A stretch of DNA of 64,000 nucleotides, from assembly GCA_034086685.1 (NCBI GenBank), contig JAXDZY010000133.1, forward strand, positions 1-64,000, written 5' to 3'. The notes below the pieces were generated by a model. That model searched no databases. It was given only the letters and a program-made list of their open reading frames with translations, and was not told the DNA's origin. Source of the DNA: TWA4 sp034086685. GTDB lineage: Bacteria; Bacillota; Clostridia; Lachnospirales; Lachnospiraceae. The position numbers and the translations under genes were made by a program. Below, piece by piece: positions 25,269-35,231 of this stretch. Numbering within the stretch: the first letter of the stretch is position 1; every line of letters starts with the position of its first letter.

Positions 25269-25352
25269 CTTCTATTCTTTTTCCTTCCTGTTCCATTCTG
25301 CATCTCTTTCTTTTTCCATCTTTTTCCACTTTCCGTTTTTCTTCCATATAAG

Positions 25353-25381
25353 TTGATTTTTCCATAGTTTGGTGATAAGAT
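25353..25381 (+). promoter_or_regulatory. Promoter for pncB-holA
   Basis: TTGATT (25353-25358), a 17-bp spacer and TAAGAT (25376-25381). The leader of about 55 nt contains an AGAGAGGA ribosome site. The stretch between the two divergent promoters is pyrimidine-rich and shows nothing else. Confidence 0.65.
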
Positions 25382-25443
25382 TAGCATAATTAATTCCGTA
25401 TGTACATTGTTACAAAACGAAAGCAGAAAAGAGAGGACTTTTT

Positions 25444-26904
25444 ATGAATATTGAGGGCAACAAAAGAAACCTGTCCATGCTGATGGATTTTTACGAACTT
25501 ACCATGGCCAACGGCTATTACTTAAAAGGTTTCAAAGACAAATGGGTCGTTTTCGATATGTTTTATCGCAGCAATCCCGACAACGGCGGCTTTGTCATCA
25601 GCGCCGGACTGGAACAGTTTATTGATTACATCGAAGATCTCAAGTTCACAGAGGAAGATATTGCCTATCTGCGTTCCAGGGAGATGTTTGATGAAGGATT
25701 CCTGGATTATCTGAGTAATTTCCATTTCCGTGGAACCATTGAAGCAGTGCCGGAAGGAACTATTGTATATCCGTACATGCCGCTTGTTACAGTCACTGCA
25801 CCCGTCATTGATGCACAGCTCATCGAAACCATGCTCCTTCTTACACTGAACCATCAGTCTCTGATTGCCACCAAAGCCAACCGCATCTGCAGACAGGCAG
25901 GTGAAAGTGTTGTCATGGAATTCGGCGCCCGCCGTGCCCAGGGACCTGATGCTGCTATTCTGGGCGCAAGAGCCTGTTACATCGGCGGTGCCGGTGCAAC
26001 CGCAACAGTAGCAGCAGATCAGTTATACGGCATCAAAGCAGTTGGTACCATGGCCCATTCCTGGGTACAGTTTTTTGATTCCGAATATGAAGCGTTCAAA
26101 GCATATGCGGAAATATATCCCACCGACTGTACGCTTCTCATTGACACTTATGACATTATGAACAGCGGCATCATCAATGCCGTCCGCGTTGCCAAAGAAG
26201 TACTGGAACCTGCCGGTTATCGGCTGAAGGGTGTCCGAATTGACAGCGGAGATCTGGCTTATTTTTCAAAAAAACTGCGTATATATCTGGATCAGCACGG
26301 ATGTGAAGACTGCAATATCGTTGTTTCCAACAGTATTGATGAATGGCTGATTTCCTCCCTGAACCAACAGGGTGCACGTATTAACTCCTACGGTGTAGGT
26401 GAACGAATGATTACCGCAAAATCCGACCCTGTTTTCGGCGGAGTATATAAACTGGCAGCAGTCTGCCAGGAAGACGGCAGTTACATTCCCCGGATCAAAA
26501 TCTCCGAGAATCCGGAAAAGATTACAAATCCAGGCAAAAAGATTTTATGGCGCATTTATGATAATGACACTAATCACGGCATCTGTGACGTTCTTACTCT
26601 GGATGACGAAGTAATCACAGACGGAGAGCCTTTTGATGTCAAGTATCCTACAAAACCCTGGAAGGATATTACTTTGACCAATTTCCATGCAGAAAAACTT
26701 CAGGTAACTATTTTTGATAAAGGTAAGCTGGTTTATAAAAAGCCTTCCCTGAATGAAATCCGTGACTACGTTCAGAAACAGCTGCATGATACCGTCTGGA
26801 TTGAGGAACAGCGTCTGCAAAATCCTCATATTCACTATACAGATCTTTCTGTTAAATTATATCAGTTAAAAGAACAGCTTCTGGAGAACAATCATAAATC
26901 ATGA
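25444..26904 (+). CDS. pncB: Nicotinate phosphoribosyltransferase
   Basis: This enzyme makes nicotinate mononucleotide from nicotinate, PRPP and ATP in NAD salvage. The 486-residue length and the opening LSMLMDFYELTMANGYY fit the Firmicute form. Signatures include EFGARRAQGPDAAILGARACYIGG (about residue 160, catalytic loop), GTMAHSWVQ with the His that is phosphorylated in the family, and VRIDSGDLAYFSKK. Its stop overlaps the holA start (ATGA), so translation is probably coupled. Confidence 0.96.
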   Translation: MNIEGNKRNLSMLMDFYELTMANGYYLKGFKDKWVVFDMFYRSNPDNGGFVISAGLEQFIDYIEDLKFTEEDIAYLRSREMFDEGFLDYLSNFHFRGTIEAVPEGTIVYPYMPLVTVTAPVIDAQLIETMLLLTLNHQSLIATKANRICRQAGESVVMEFGARRAQGPDAAILGARACYIGGAGATATVAADQLYGIKAVGTMAHSWVQFFDSEYEAFKAYAEIYPTDCTLLIDTYDIMNSGIINAVRVAKEVLEPAGYRLKGVRIDSGDLAYFSKKLRIYLDQHGCEDCNIVVSNSIDEWLISSLNQQGARINSYGVGERMITAKSDPVFGGVYKLAAVCQEDGSYIPRIKISENPEKITNPGKKILWRIYDNDTNHGICDVLTLDDEVITDGEPFDVKYPTKPWKDITLTNFHAEKLQVTIFDKGKLVYKKPSLNEIRDYVQKQLHDTVWIEEQRLQNPHIHYTDLSVKLYQLKEQLLENNHKS

Positions 26905-27875
26905 AAGTGATCTCAAAAGACATTCAGAATCATCAATTTAAGCCTGTTTATCTGCTGTCTGGTGAGGAAACCTACCTGACCAGACAGTTCAGTGAACGGC
27001 TGGCCGCTGCCATCACTGATGGAGATTCCATGAACGTTAATCGTTTTCAGGAAAAAAATCCGGATATCCGTGAAATCATCAGTCTGGCAGATACCATGCC
27101 TTTTTTCGCCGAATCGCGTCTGATCATCATTGAAAACAGCGGACTGTTCAAACGCGATTCCTCAGAGCTGGCAGATTACCTTCCTCAGATGCCGGAAACC
27201 ACTCATATCATTTTCCGTGAAGATGACATTGACAAAAGAAACCGACTGTTCAAAAAGATCAAAGAAATCGGTTATTTTGCCGAGATGAAAAGGCAGACCG
27301 AAGCAGAACTTGAACGATGGATTCTTACGATTCTGAAAAAAGAGCATATTAATCTGACCCGCAGCACCATGAGCTATCTGCTGGAAACTATTGGCACGGA
27401 TATGAATGTCATCCGGAATGAACTGGATAAAATCATCTCCTATCTGGGTGACAGAAAAGTTCTGGAGCCACAGGACATTGATGCCATCTGTTCCAGACAG
27501 ATCTCAGGACAGATTTTTGAAATGATTGATGCCATGTCATCCAAAAACCGTCAAAAAGCATTTCGTCTGTACTATGATCTGATTGCATTAAAAGAACCTC
27601 CCATGCGCATTCTTTTTCTGATCACAAGACAATATCTGCAGTTATATCAGATTAAGGAAATGCAGCAAAACGGACTTTCCGGTCAGGCGCTTGCTTCACA
27701 GGCCGGTCTCAGCTCCTACGCAGTACGAAAGGTTGCTCAGCGCGCTTCCCGTTTCGATAAAGAAGATCTGAAACATTGTATCGAAGAATGCGCTCTCATG
27801 GATGAACAGATCAAAACCGGACAGATTCGTGACTCCATTGCCGTGGAAATGCTGATCGCTGCCTTCAGTGCTTAA
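26901..27875 (+). CDS. holA: DNA polymerase III delta subunit
   Basis: Delta opens the beta clamp within the clamp-loader complex. The 324-residue protein starts MKVISKDIQNHQFKPVYLLSGEETYL, the typical degenerate P-loop region of HolA. SRLIIIENSGLF follows, with a helical C-terminal collar that ends in a region resembling DSIAVEMLIAAF. It overlaps pncB by four bases and faces addA, with a hairpin terminator spanning its stop codon. In Bacillus holA (yqeN) is next to rpsT; here four genes separate them. Confidence 0.92.
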   Translation: MKVISKDIQNHQFKPVYLLSGEETYLTRQFSERLAAAITDGDSMNVNRFQEKNPDIREIISLADTMPFFAESRLIIIENSGLFKRDSSELADYLPQMPETTHIIFREDDIDKRNRLFKKIKEIGYFAEMKRQTEAELERWILTILKKEHINLTRSTMSYLLETIGTDMNVIRNELDKIISYLGDRKVLEPQDIDAICSRQISGQIFEMIDAMSSKNRQKAFRLYYDLIALKEPPMRILFLITRQYLQLYQIKEMQQNGLSGQALASQAGLSSYAVRKVAQRASRFDKEDLKHCIEECALMDEQIKTGQIRDSIAVEMLIAAFSA

Positions 27876-27893
27876 TGTCTGAAGGCAGTTTTG
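27859..27893 (+). terminator. Terminator overlapping the holA stop codon
   Basis: CTGCCTTCAG (27859-27868) and CTGAAGGCAG (27879-27888) form a perfect 10-bp stem followed by TTTTGC. The 5' arm lies in the last holA codons. It ends the pncB-holA transcript before convergent addA. Confidence 0.65.
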
Positions 27894-27897
27894 CATA

Positions 27898-30800
27898 TCA
27901 TAAATTATTCATATCAAGTGCCTTTCCCATGGAAAAGGACCATAAATACATTTCTGAAACCGCTTTTCCTGTAATCTGCTCCAATGCCATATGATACAAT
28001 TCAAATTGTCTCTGATATCTTTTTTTCAAATCATCCTCCGACACTTTACTATCTGTCTTATAATCCAGCAGAACCAATTTTCCGTTCTCTTCAAAGTAAG
28101 CATCAATAATTCCCTGGATGAGAACAGGCTCTTCACTTGTCCACTGCACACTGACCTGACGGGCAGGAAGCGTCAGCATAAACTGCTGCTCCCGGTGCAG
28201 CGCCCCACGGTCATATGCTGCTTTCACTCTTTCTCCCAGATCAGAATGATAAAATTCATACAGCTTCCATGGATTAACACTTTTCACTGTCTCCGGTCCG
28301 ATTTTTCCGGCGACAGTCATTTTCTCTATCTCACTGCTTATTACATCCGTATGCCAGGTTTTATCCGGCGAAAGAAGTTCCAGTATTCTATGGTAAGCCG
28401 TTCCCCGGTCCACACCACTCACCCCGGAAAATTCTTCTTTCATAAATGAAGGAACCGTACTGAGTTCCGGAATCAGAAAGCTTGCTTTCTCCTCCCTTTC
28501 TTCTCTGGTTTCTGCCGAAATTCTTTTTAATTCTGAGACAGAAAACTTGCTTTGTATTTCAGTTGCCTCCTGATACCGGTAAGCGGCATGCTCCATATCA
28601 TTCAGCTGTTTTAAAATCTTTTCATCATACACTTTTACAAAAGTTTCATCGCCTGTATCTTTTTTTTCTTCGGAACAGGCCATATGACGGAGTTCATTGA
28701 TCCGGCTGATATCTTCCGCCTGTCTCACTGCCGGTTTTGTAAAAACCTGATTTACGTTCAGATACTCTACTTCCATCCACTGTTCCAGCTGATCGCCGGC
28801 AGCCATCAGTACCCAGTCCAGATAACTGCCTGCGGCAGATATTTTATAGAACGGCAGACTTTTACCATCATAACAGATTGTCTCATACTGTTTCAAATGC
28901 TTTTTCATCCACGGATCCGCAGCTGTCATAATCAATATCTCTTTTGCCCGTGTCATAGCCACATAAAGGATACGAAGTTCCTCGCCCAGTGTATCCAGCT
29001 TCAGTTTCTGAGTAATCGCTGCAGCGGCGGCAGATGAAACTCTGTATCTCTGCTCCACATTAATGTAATCTGCTGCAATCCCCAGTTCCGGATGCAGCAG
29101 TACTGCTGAACGGCTGTCCAGCTGATTAAACTTTTTTGCCAGCCCTCCCAGAATCACAATCGGATATTCCAGACCTTTACTTTTGTGAATCGAATAAATC
29201 CTGACAATATCATCCTGTTCACCAAAAGCCTGCCCCTGTTCAAAATCAACCTGGTATTTTTTCAAATGCTCCATATACCGCACAAAGTGAAACAGTCCAT
29301 GATAACTGGTTTTTTCATAAGCAACAGCTTTTTCCACCAGCATATCCAGATTCATCCGCCTTACGATTCCTGCAGGCATGGCACTGACATAATCATAATA
29401 CCCGGTATCCTGATAAATAAACTGAATCAGTTCATGAACCCGCATATATCCTGCTTTATCCCGGTATTCTGTCAGTTTCCGATCATATCTTCCTATCTTC
29501 TCCGCTAAAAAAGTATCAGGATAACTGTTCATATAGTATTGCAGCGCCGGATACAAACCCTCATCGGCTGTCGAACCGGCTTTTTTATAACATGAAACCA
29601 CCTCCGCCAGTTCATCTGCTCCAAAATTGCAAAATGGGGATTTCATAACCGCAGCAAGGGGAATATCCTGAAGAGGATTGTCAATAACCTGCAGCAGGGA
29701 TAAAATCACACGAACCTCCAAAGCATCAAAATATCCGGAAGCAGGAGCACAGGCAGGAATTCCTTCTGCAGTCAGAATATCCAGATATGTTTCTACTCTG
29801 CCTGTCAGACTGCGAAGCAGAATTACAATATCCCGATAACCTGCATGACGATATTCTCCCGTTTCTTTATCAAGAACCAGCTGTCCTTTTACCGGATCGG
29901 TAATACGCCTGATCTGTTCCGCAGCAGCATGTGCTTCCACCGCAACACTGTCCATACCGCTGTCGATCTGATTCTGTTCCAGATAAGCAGCTGTTTCCTG
30001 CTTATCAAGATCAATCATAACAAGTTTTAATGCTTTATGATGATCATCTGTCACATAACCCGATATATTCTGATAATCCGGCTCAGGATAAACAGCCCCC
30101 GGGTACAAAGCAGCATCCTCATCATATTCAATATTTCCAAGAGATTTTGTCATGATCCGTTCAAAAATCCGATTTATCCCTTTCAGAACCTGAGGACGGC
30201 TTCTGAAATTCTTCTGCAGATCAATCTTCTGATAAAGGCTGTCCTCTTTTGAATAATGTGCATATTTATCCATGAAAATCTCAGGTCTTGCCATACGAAA
30301 ACGGTAAATACTCTGTTTCACATCTCCTACCATAAACATGTTCGGATGCCCGTCTTCTTCCCCTGAAATACTTCTCAGAATCATATCCTGCAGATAATTG
30401 CTGTCCTGATATTCATCCACCAGAATTTCGGAAAACTGCTGCCGGAGTTCTCTGGCAGCATCAGTCCTTCCTTCACCTTTTTTCACCAGAACAGAAAGAG
30501 CCAGATGCTCCAGATCATTAAAATCCAGAATATTCTTTTCTGCTTTTGCATCCCTGTACAACTGCCCGAACCGGGAAGCCAGTTCAAGAAGAACCTGCAT
30601 GGGTCCGCTGATTCCCTTCATAACAGGAAGAATAGTGTCCGGGTCCAGACCGGAAAGCTCACCCGCTGCTTTTTTAATACGATCTTTTATCTCATCACGC
30701 CCGGCAGATACAAATGCTTTCTTTTTCTCATCAATATCTTTCTGTTTTCTGGTTGTTTTTCGTACAAACGATACATTGGCAGCACAGAAACACAAGCCCT

Positions 30801-31599
30801 GTATGGAATCCGCTTTAAGAAAGCCCTGTATCTGCTGCAAATCACTTCTCATCATATCCTCATATGCATAAGGCCCGTCGGGCTCCATACATACCTCCAG
30901 CAGACTTCTGGCCTGCTGCTCCAGTTCATGAAACAGCATATGATAAAATCCTATCAAAAACTGCATAAACGGCTGTTTCTCCAGTTCTTCCATGCTGTCA
31001 ACCTGAAATCCGGCTGCTGCATCGTGCAGCCAGTCCTTCGGATATGGACAGGACTGCGCAAACCGGTAAACCCTGCTGATATATTCTTCCAGCTGATGAT
31101 CTCCCTTTCCTCCACCATAAGCTTCCGCAAAATCCAGAAAATCAGAGGCTCCCTCCTCATAACAGGCTTCCAGAAGATTGTTCATACAATCTGCCTGGAG
31201 CAGAATCAGTTCTCCCTCATCCCCTACACGGAAATCCGGATCAAGATCAAGTTCTCCAAAATAATCGCGTACAATCCGAAGGCAGAAGCTGTCAATTGTC
31301 GTAATACTGGCATGCCCCAGGAGAGACGCCTGTCTTTTCAGGCCGGTATTATCAGGATCACATACAAGCATACGATTGATCTGTCCCGCAATTCTTTCTT
31401 TCATCTCCATAGCCGCCGCTCTTGTAAAAGTCAATACCAGGAGACGGTCCACGTCTACCCCCGGATCTTCTGTAATCATCCGCACAATGCGTTCCACCAG
31501 AACTGCGGTCTTGCCGCTGCCTGCAGCAGCAGATACCAGCAGATTCCTTCCATGCAGATCAATCGCCTGCTCCTGTTGTGGAGTCCATCCGTTTGCCAT
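27898..31599 (-). CDS. addA: ATP-dependent helicase/nuclease subunit AddA
   Basis: AddA is the UvrD-like helicase and nuclease of AddAB, the Firmicute counterpart of RecBCD, which resects double-strand breaks and responds to Chi. I start at ATG 31599 (MANGWTPQQEQAIDLHGRN), inside the end of addB; the open frame extends 99 nt upstream but without homology. The protein has 1233 residues. Walker A is SAAAGSGKTAVLV near residue 22. Helicase motifs include LVDEYQDSN, GDVKQSIYRFR and VYSIHKSKGLEYP-type (here RIYSIHKSKGLEYP). The C-terminal nuclease has LVLLDYKTD. It overlaps addB by 41 nt. Confidence 0.95.
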   Translation of the reverse strand: MANGWTPQQEQAIDLHGRNLLVSAAAGSGKTAVLVERIVRMITEDPGVDVDRLLVLTFTRAAAMEMKERIAGQINRMLVCDPDNTGLKRQASLLGHASITTIDSFCLRIVRDYFGELDLDPDFRVGDEGELILLQADCMNNLLEACYEEGASDFLDFAEAYGGGKGDHQLEEYISRVYRFAQSCPYPKDWLHDAAAGFQVDSMEELEKQPFMQFLIGFYHMLFHELEQQARSLLEVCMEPDGPYAYEDMMRSDLQQIQGFLKADSIQGLCFCAANVSFVRKTTRKQKDIDEKKKAFVSAGRDEIKDRIKKAAGELSGLDPDTILPVMKGISGPMQVLLELASRFGQLYRDAKAEKNILDFNDLEHLALSVLVKKGEGRTDAARELRQQFSEILVDEYQDSNYLQDMILRSISGEEDGHPNMFMVGDVKQSIYRFRMARPEIFMDKYAHYSKEDSLYQKIDLQKNFRSRPQVLKGINRIFERIMTKSLGNIEYDEDAALYPGAVYPEPDYQNISGYVTDDHHKALKLVMIDLDKQETAAYLEQNQIDSGMDSVAVEAHAAAEQIRRITDPVKGQLVLDKETGEYRHAGYRDIVILLRSLTGRVETYLDILTAEGIPACAPASGYFDALEVRVILSLLQVIDNPLQDIPLAAVMKSPFCNFGADELAEVVSCYKKAGSTADEGLYPALQYYMNSYPDTFLAEKIGRYDRKLTEYRDKAGYMRVHELIQFIYQDTGYYDYVSAMPAGIVRRMNLDMLVEKAVAYEKTSYHGLFHFVRYMEHLKKYQVDFEQGQAFGEQDDIVRIYSIHKSKGLEYPIVILGGLAKKFNQLDSRSAVLLHPELGIAADYINVEQRYRVSSAAAAAITQKLKLDTLGEELRILYVAMTRAKEILIMTAADPWMKKHLKQYETICYDGKSLPFYKISAAGSYLDWVLMAAGDQLEQWMEVEYLNVNQVFTKPAVRQAEDISRINELRHMACSEEKKDTGDETFVKVYDEKILKQLNDMEHAAYRYQEATEIQSKFSVSELKRISAETREEREEKASFLIPELSTVPSFMKEEFSGVSGVDRGTAYHRILELLSPDKTWHTDVISSEIEKMTVAGKIGPETVKSVNPWKLYEFYHSDLGERVKAAYDRGALHREQQFMLTLPARQVSVQWTSEEPVLIQGIIDAYFEENGKLVLLDYKTDSKVSEDDLKKRYQRQFELYHMALEQITGKAVSEMYLWSFSMGKALDMNNL

Positions 31600-34500
31600 C
31601 TTCTTCGTCTTCCTCCTCTTCCATAATCTGCTTCCATACATCCTCTTTTGACATGGAAGACAGGTTTCGATATCCATATCCTCTTCTCTTCCGGTCAAAA
31701 CCGCAGATGCTTTTATAGCTGCACCACGTACAGGCTGAAACCTGGCCTTTTATATACGGATTCACAGCAATATGCCCTTCCATGATTTCTTTTCCCAGGG
31801 CTCTTACAGTTTCGTGAACATAACTCTGTAAAGCAGAAAACTGTCTGTCGCTGACAACGGCAACCTTACCGCTTTTCTTTTTCTCCATGGCTTCCCGGGT
31901 TTTTCCATCCAGGGAAGATCCTGTTACCATACCATTCATCTGGAGCCTGTTCAGAATGGCATTCTCCACGTCTTCATCTTTCATCCCCGGTATTCGGTCC
32001 ACTATGGGATCGCTGATATTGTAATATAAAACTCCTCCCGGCAATACCGAAAGCCGGCGATTACGCCGTTTAAGATTCTCCTGGGCAGCCTCCATATAAA
32101 AAACCAGCTGGATCTGAAGCCCATAATATACCGATACCAGATCAAACGTACGGCTGCCGGACTTATAATCGACGATACGGACATATAAACGTTCCTCTTC
32201 TTCTCTGGTATCAACCCGATCAATCCTGCCCCTCAGCAGCATCCGGAGTTCCGGAGTCAGTTCAATTGTAAAAGCTTCTGTACTGTCCGGTTCAAAAACC
32301 ACTTCACATCCATCTGTCTCATAACCGCCTTCTTTTAGCTGCTCACCCAATGCCCAGACTGTCCGATCCGTAATTTTTACCATCTTCCCGGCCAGCCAGC
32401 GGTTTCTGGCTGTATCTCCAAGAATGTCACTTCCCAGTTCTCTGGCTGCATCCGCCACACAGCTTTGCACCAGTTCTTTTCTTTTAGACTCTTCCACTGC
32501 TGTAATATCCAGCTTTTCTTCTCTGACTCTGCGGAAATACTTTTCCAGTGCAGCATGAAACAGATTACCCATATCTGCTGTCTCAAAGGAAAATACCTCC
32601 CGCTCCTCCAGTTTCAGGCCATAACGCAGAAAATGAGAAAAAGCGCATGCTGCCTGCTGCTCCAGACGGCTGACACTTGCCTGAAGAGCCTGCCCGTATA
32701 ATTTCTTTGCCAGCTCTGATGTCAAAGACTCTTCCGCATACCCATCTCCCATGGCACAGAGAAGCTGCTCAACCAATCCCCTCTTCTTCTGATAAAAGCA
32801 ACAGAAAATCTGCACCCATACGGGGTCTTTCATGGACTTCTGCGGATCGGCAAATCCCTGTACCAGATATCTCCAGCTTCCTGGCGGACTGGAAAGGCCG
32901 CATATACCTTCTCCTGCTTCTTCATCCAGAACCGTAAGTCCCTGAAAGAGTGACAAAATCTCTGCAATACAGGACGCAGGGCGCATGGCCTTACCATCTC
33001 CATCATTCTTCACATACGAAATATACAGACAGTCAGATGGTCGTGTCAGCGCCAGATACAGATAAAATCGATCCATGAAACTGCTCATTCTCCCGGTTGG
33101 GGACAATTCAATATCACAGGATAACAGCTGTTCTTTATCATAATCAGTAAATATGCCTCCACCGGAACTGTTTTTGGGAACCTGTCCCTCATTCACCCCT
33201 GCAAAAAACAGAACTTTAATTCCTGAAAGCCGGGTACGTTCCATATCTCCGACCACCAGTCTGTCAGTACATGCGGGAATCAATCCAACCCGTATCTCCT
33301 CCAGACCACTGTCAAAGCAGGCTGAAAAATCCTGCAAACTCAGAATCTCCTCACCCATAAGAGTTTCCATCTCATTCAAAAGACTCATGATCAGTCCATA
33401 CGCCTGTTCGTACTCCTTACATAAAAGCAGCTGTCCTGTCTGACGGAATTCCAGACTTTTTTGAAGCATCTGTTCTTCCAGATGCTGCTCCTGCAAAAAA
33501 TACACCAGAGCCTCAATCCGTCTGCGGACTGTAATCTTTTTCTCTGTCCAGTCGCTTCGTAATTTCAGCAGAGGATCTGCTACCTGTTTCCGAATCCGGT
33601 TTAGCCGGTCAAAATCTGTATAAACACCTGAACGACGCGGTTTTTCCCAGTTTTCATTCCACCTCCTGTGACCGCGGATTCCTGCTGCAATAACATAATT
33701 CTCCAGATAATCCCTGTCTTCCCGGCTGCAGCTTTCCAGACCGCATTTCAGAAAGCGGAAAATACTTTCATAAGAAAAATCTTTCATAACGATTTCAAAC
33801 AGTCCTCTAATGTACTCTGTAAGAGGATTATTCATAAGACTGTTTTTCTGATCTATAAAAAACGGAATACCATAATATTCCAGTTCCTGCCTTAACAGAG
33901 GACTGTAAGTCTCCGGATTACCGGTAATAACCGCCAGTTCCCGATACCGGTACCCATGGTTCATAACCAGATCATAAATCCTGCTGCAGATACTGCGGAC
34001 TTCATCTGCCGGTAATTTGCAGACTCTCAGCTGCAGTGCATGACTGACATGCTCCCTTTCCTTAAATGTGTCTCTGCTGAAACGCAGCACGTGCTTTTCC
34101 AGAAAAGCCAGTTCCGCCGAATCGGAAAAACGTCTTTTCTCTTCAGCTATCATAACAGATTTCCAGCCCATGCCGCGTTTCACTGCAGCCTTTTTCTCCT
34201 CTTCCGAACGGAAAATACAGATGTCCGGTTCACATAAAACCTCCTGTTCATCTGCCAGTTCCAGTAACCGGACAATCGTATGCCGGCTCAGATAATACAA
34301 CTCGTGCATCTGCGCTTCTCTGCGGTAATCCTGCACAGGATCTGCAGTGACTGTGACCAGTACTCTGGATGCATGTTTCAGAAGCAAAGACAGAACCTGA
34401 TACTGTACCGGCGTAAAACCGGTAAAGCCATCCAGGGCAATTACAGCATCCTTTATCATTGCCGATTCCGGCAAAAAGCGACACATCACCGGAAGAATCT

Positions 34501-35035
34501 CTTCCGCTGTAATTGTACCATCTTCCAGCTCACCTGCAAAAGCGCGATACACCGTAATCATATCTTCCAGTTTTCCGGAAAGAATAGATCGATCCGAAAG
34601 AAGTGACCTGGCTGACTCCAGCTGCTCCGGTGAGATTCCATACTGATAGAGTTCCGAAAGCATGGATTTCAGTTCACTGATAAAACCTCTCTTTTTCAGA
34701 TTGCGTCCGAAAACCTTCAGAGAATCCTCATGCTTCAACGCCGCTTTCTGGAGAATTACACACTTTCCCATATCATCCAGCACCACATAATCTTCACAGC
34801 CCATCTCTGCAAATACTTTATGTGCCAGTCGCACAAAACTTAAAACATCAATATTCATGGTACCCCTGCGGGGATGTTCCTGTACAATTGAACGCTGGGT
34901 CTCCATTGTAAACTGCTCCGGCACCAGAATCAGATATTTTTTCTCCGGATTTTCCAATGATTCATTAATTATATACCGACTCATCCAGGTAGTTTTGCCG
35001 CTGCCTGAAGTTCCGAGAATCAGCTGTAATGACAT
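31559..35035 (-). CDS. addB: ATP-dependent nuclease subunit AddB
   Basis: AddB is the partner of AddA, with an inactivated helicase fold involved in Chi recognition, a RecB-type nuclease domain and an iron-sulfur staple. I start at ATG 35035 (MSLQLILGTSGSGKTTW) with GAGGTG 5 nt upstream. The product is 1158 residues. Walker A is at residues 8-15. The nuclease motif RIVDYKSG is near 990. The 4Fe-4S cysteines are one in QQAACAFSHF and three in SACTWCSYKSICGF. It begins the addB-addA operon from the promoter at 35068-35096. Confidence 0.95.
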   Translation of the reverse strand: MSLQLILGTSGSGKTTWMSRYIINESLENPEKKYLILVPEQFTMETQRSIVQEHPRRGTMNIDVLSFVRLAHKVFAEMGCEDYVVLDDMGKCVILQKAALKHEDSLKVFGRNLKKRGFISELKSMLSELYQYGISPEQLESARSLLSDRSILSGKLEDMITVYRAFAGELEDGTITAEEILPVMCRFLPESAMIKDAVIALDGFTGFTPVQYQVLSLLLKHASRVLVTVTADPVQDYRREAQMHELYYLSRHTIVRLLELADEQEVLCEPDICIFRSEEEKKAAVKRGMGWKSVMIAEEKRRFSDSAELAFLEKHVLRFSRDTFKEREHVSHALQLRVCKLPADEVRSICSRIYDLVMNHGYRYRELAVITGNPETYSPLLRQELEYYGIPFFIDQKNSLMNNPLTEYIRGLFEIVMKDFSYESIFRFLKCGLESCSREDRDYLENYVIAAGIRGHRRWNENWEKPRRSGVYTDFDRLNRIRKQVADPLLKLRSDWTEKKITVRRRIEALVYFLQEQHLEEQMLQKSLEFRQTGQLLLCKEYEQAYGLIMSLLNEMETLMGEEILSLQDFSACFDSGLEEIRVGLIPACTDRLVVGDMERTRLSGIKVLFFAGVNEGQVPKNSSGGGIFTDYDKEQLLSCDIELSPTGRMSSFMDRFYLYLALTRPSDCLYISYVKNDGDGKAMRPASCIAEILSLFQGLTVLDEEAGEGICGLSSPPGSWRYLVQGFADPQKSMKDPVWVQIFCCFYQKKRGLVEQLLCAMGDGYAEESLTSELAKKLYGQALQASVSRLEQQAACAFSHFLRYGLKLEEREVFSFETADMGNLFHAALEKYFRRVREEKLDITAVEESKRKELVQSCVADAARELGSDILGDTARNRWLAGKMVKITDRTVWALGEQLKEGGYETDGCEVVFEPDSTEAFTIELTPELRMLLRGRIDRVDTREEEERLYVRIVDYKSGSRTFDLVSVYYGLQIQLVFYMEAAQENLKRRNRRLSVLPGGVLYYNISDPIVDRIPGMKDEDVENAILNRLQMNGMVTGSSLDGKTREAMEKKKSGKVAVVSDRQFSALQSYVHETVRALGKEIMEGHIAVNPYIKGQVSACTWCSYKSICGFDRKRRGYGYRNLSSMSKEDVWKQIMEEEEDEEDGKRMDSTTGAGD

Positions 35036-35067
35036 CTGCTCACCTCTCACCACTTAAATATGTTTTC

Positions 35068-35096
35068 ATTATAACACATGTTATTTCAAAAATCAA
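35068..35096 (-). promoter_or_regulatory. Promoter for addB-addA
   Basis: TTGATT (35096-35091), a 17-bp spacer and a consensus TATAAT (35073-35068) on the minus strand, about 30 nt upstream of the addB start. Confidence 0.75.
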
Positions 35097-35144
35097 ACAT
35101 ATATTCGTGATTTATATTTTTTTAACAAATTATTCCTCCGGGCG

Positions 35145-35190
35145 CACAAAAAGGCAGAACACCAGTCTCTTGGACTGTATGTTCTGCCCA
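35145..35190 (-). terminator. Terminator of the NlpC/P60 gene
   Basis: On the minus strand GGCAGAAC and GTTCTGCC form the base of a stem, extended by ACAGTCCA/AGACTGGT-type pairing with a short loop, followed by TTTTTGTG. It lies 45 nt after the stop codon. Confidence 0.8.
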
Positions 35191-35231
35191 TAATTCATCT
35201 GTTCTCTGTCATCCTGCCGGATTGCCTCGCA

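Noticed and set aside
30505..31626. A 373-codon frame opposite addA
   Set aside because: It has no ribosome site or motifs, is basic and cysteine-rich in the way of antisense translations, and addA is well supported.
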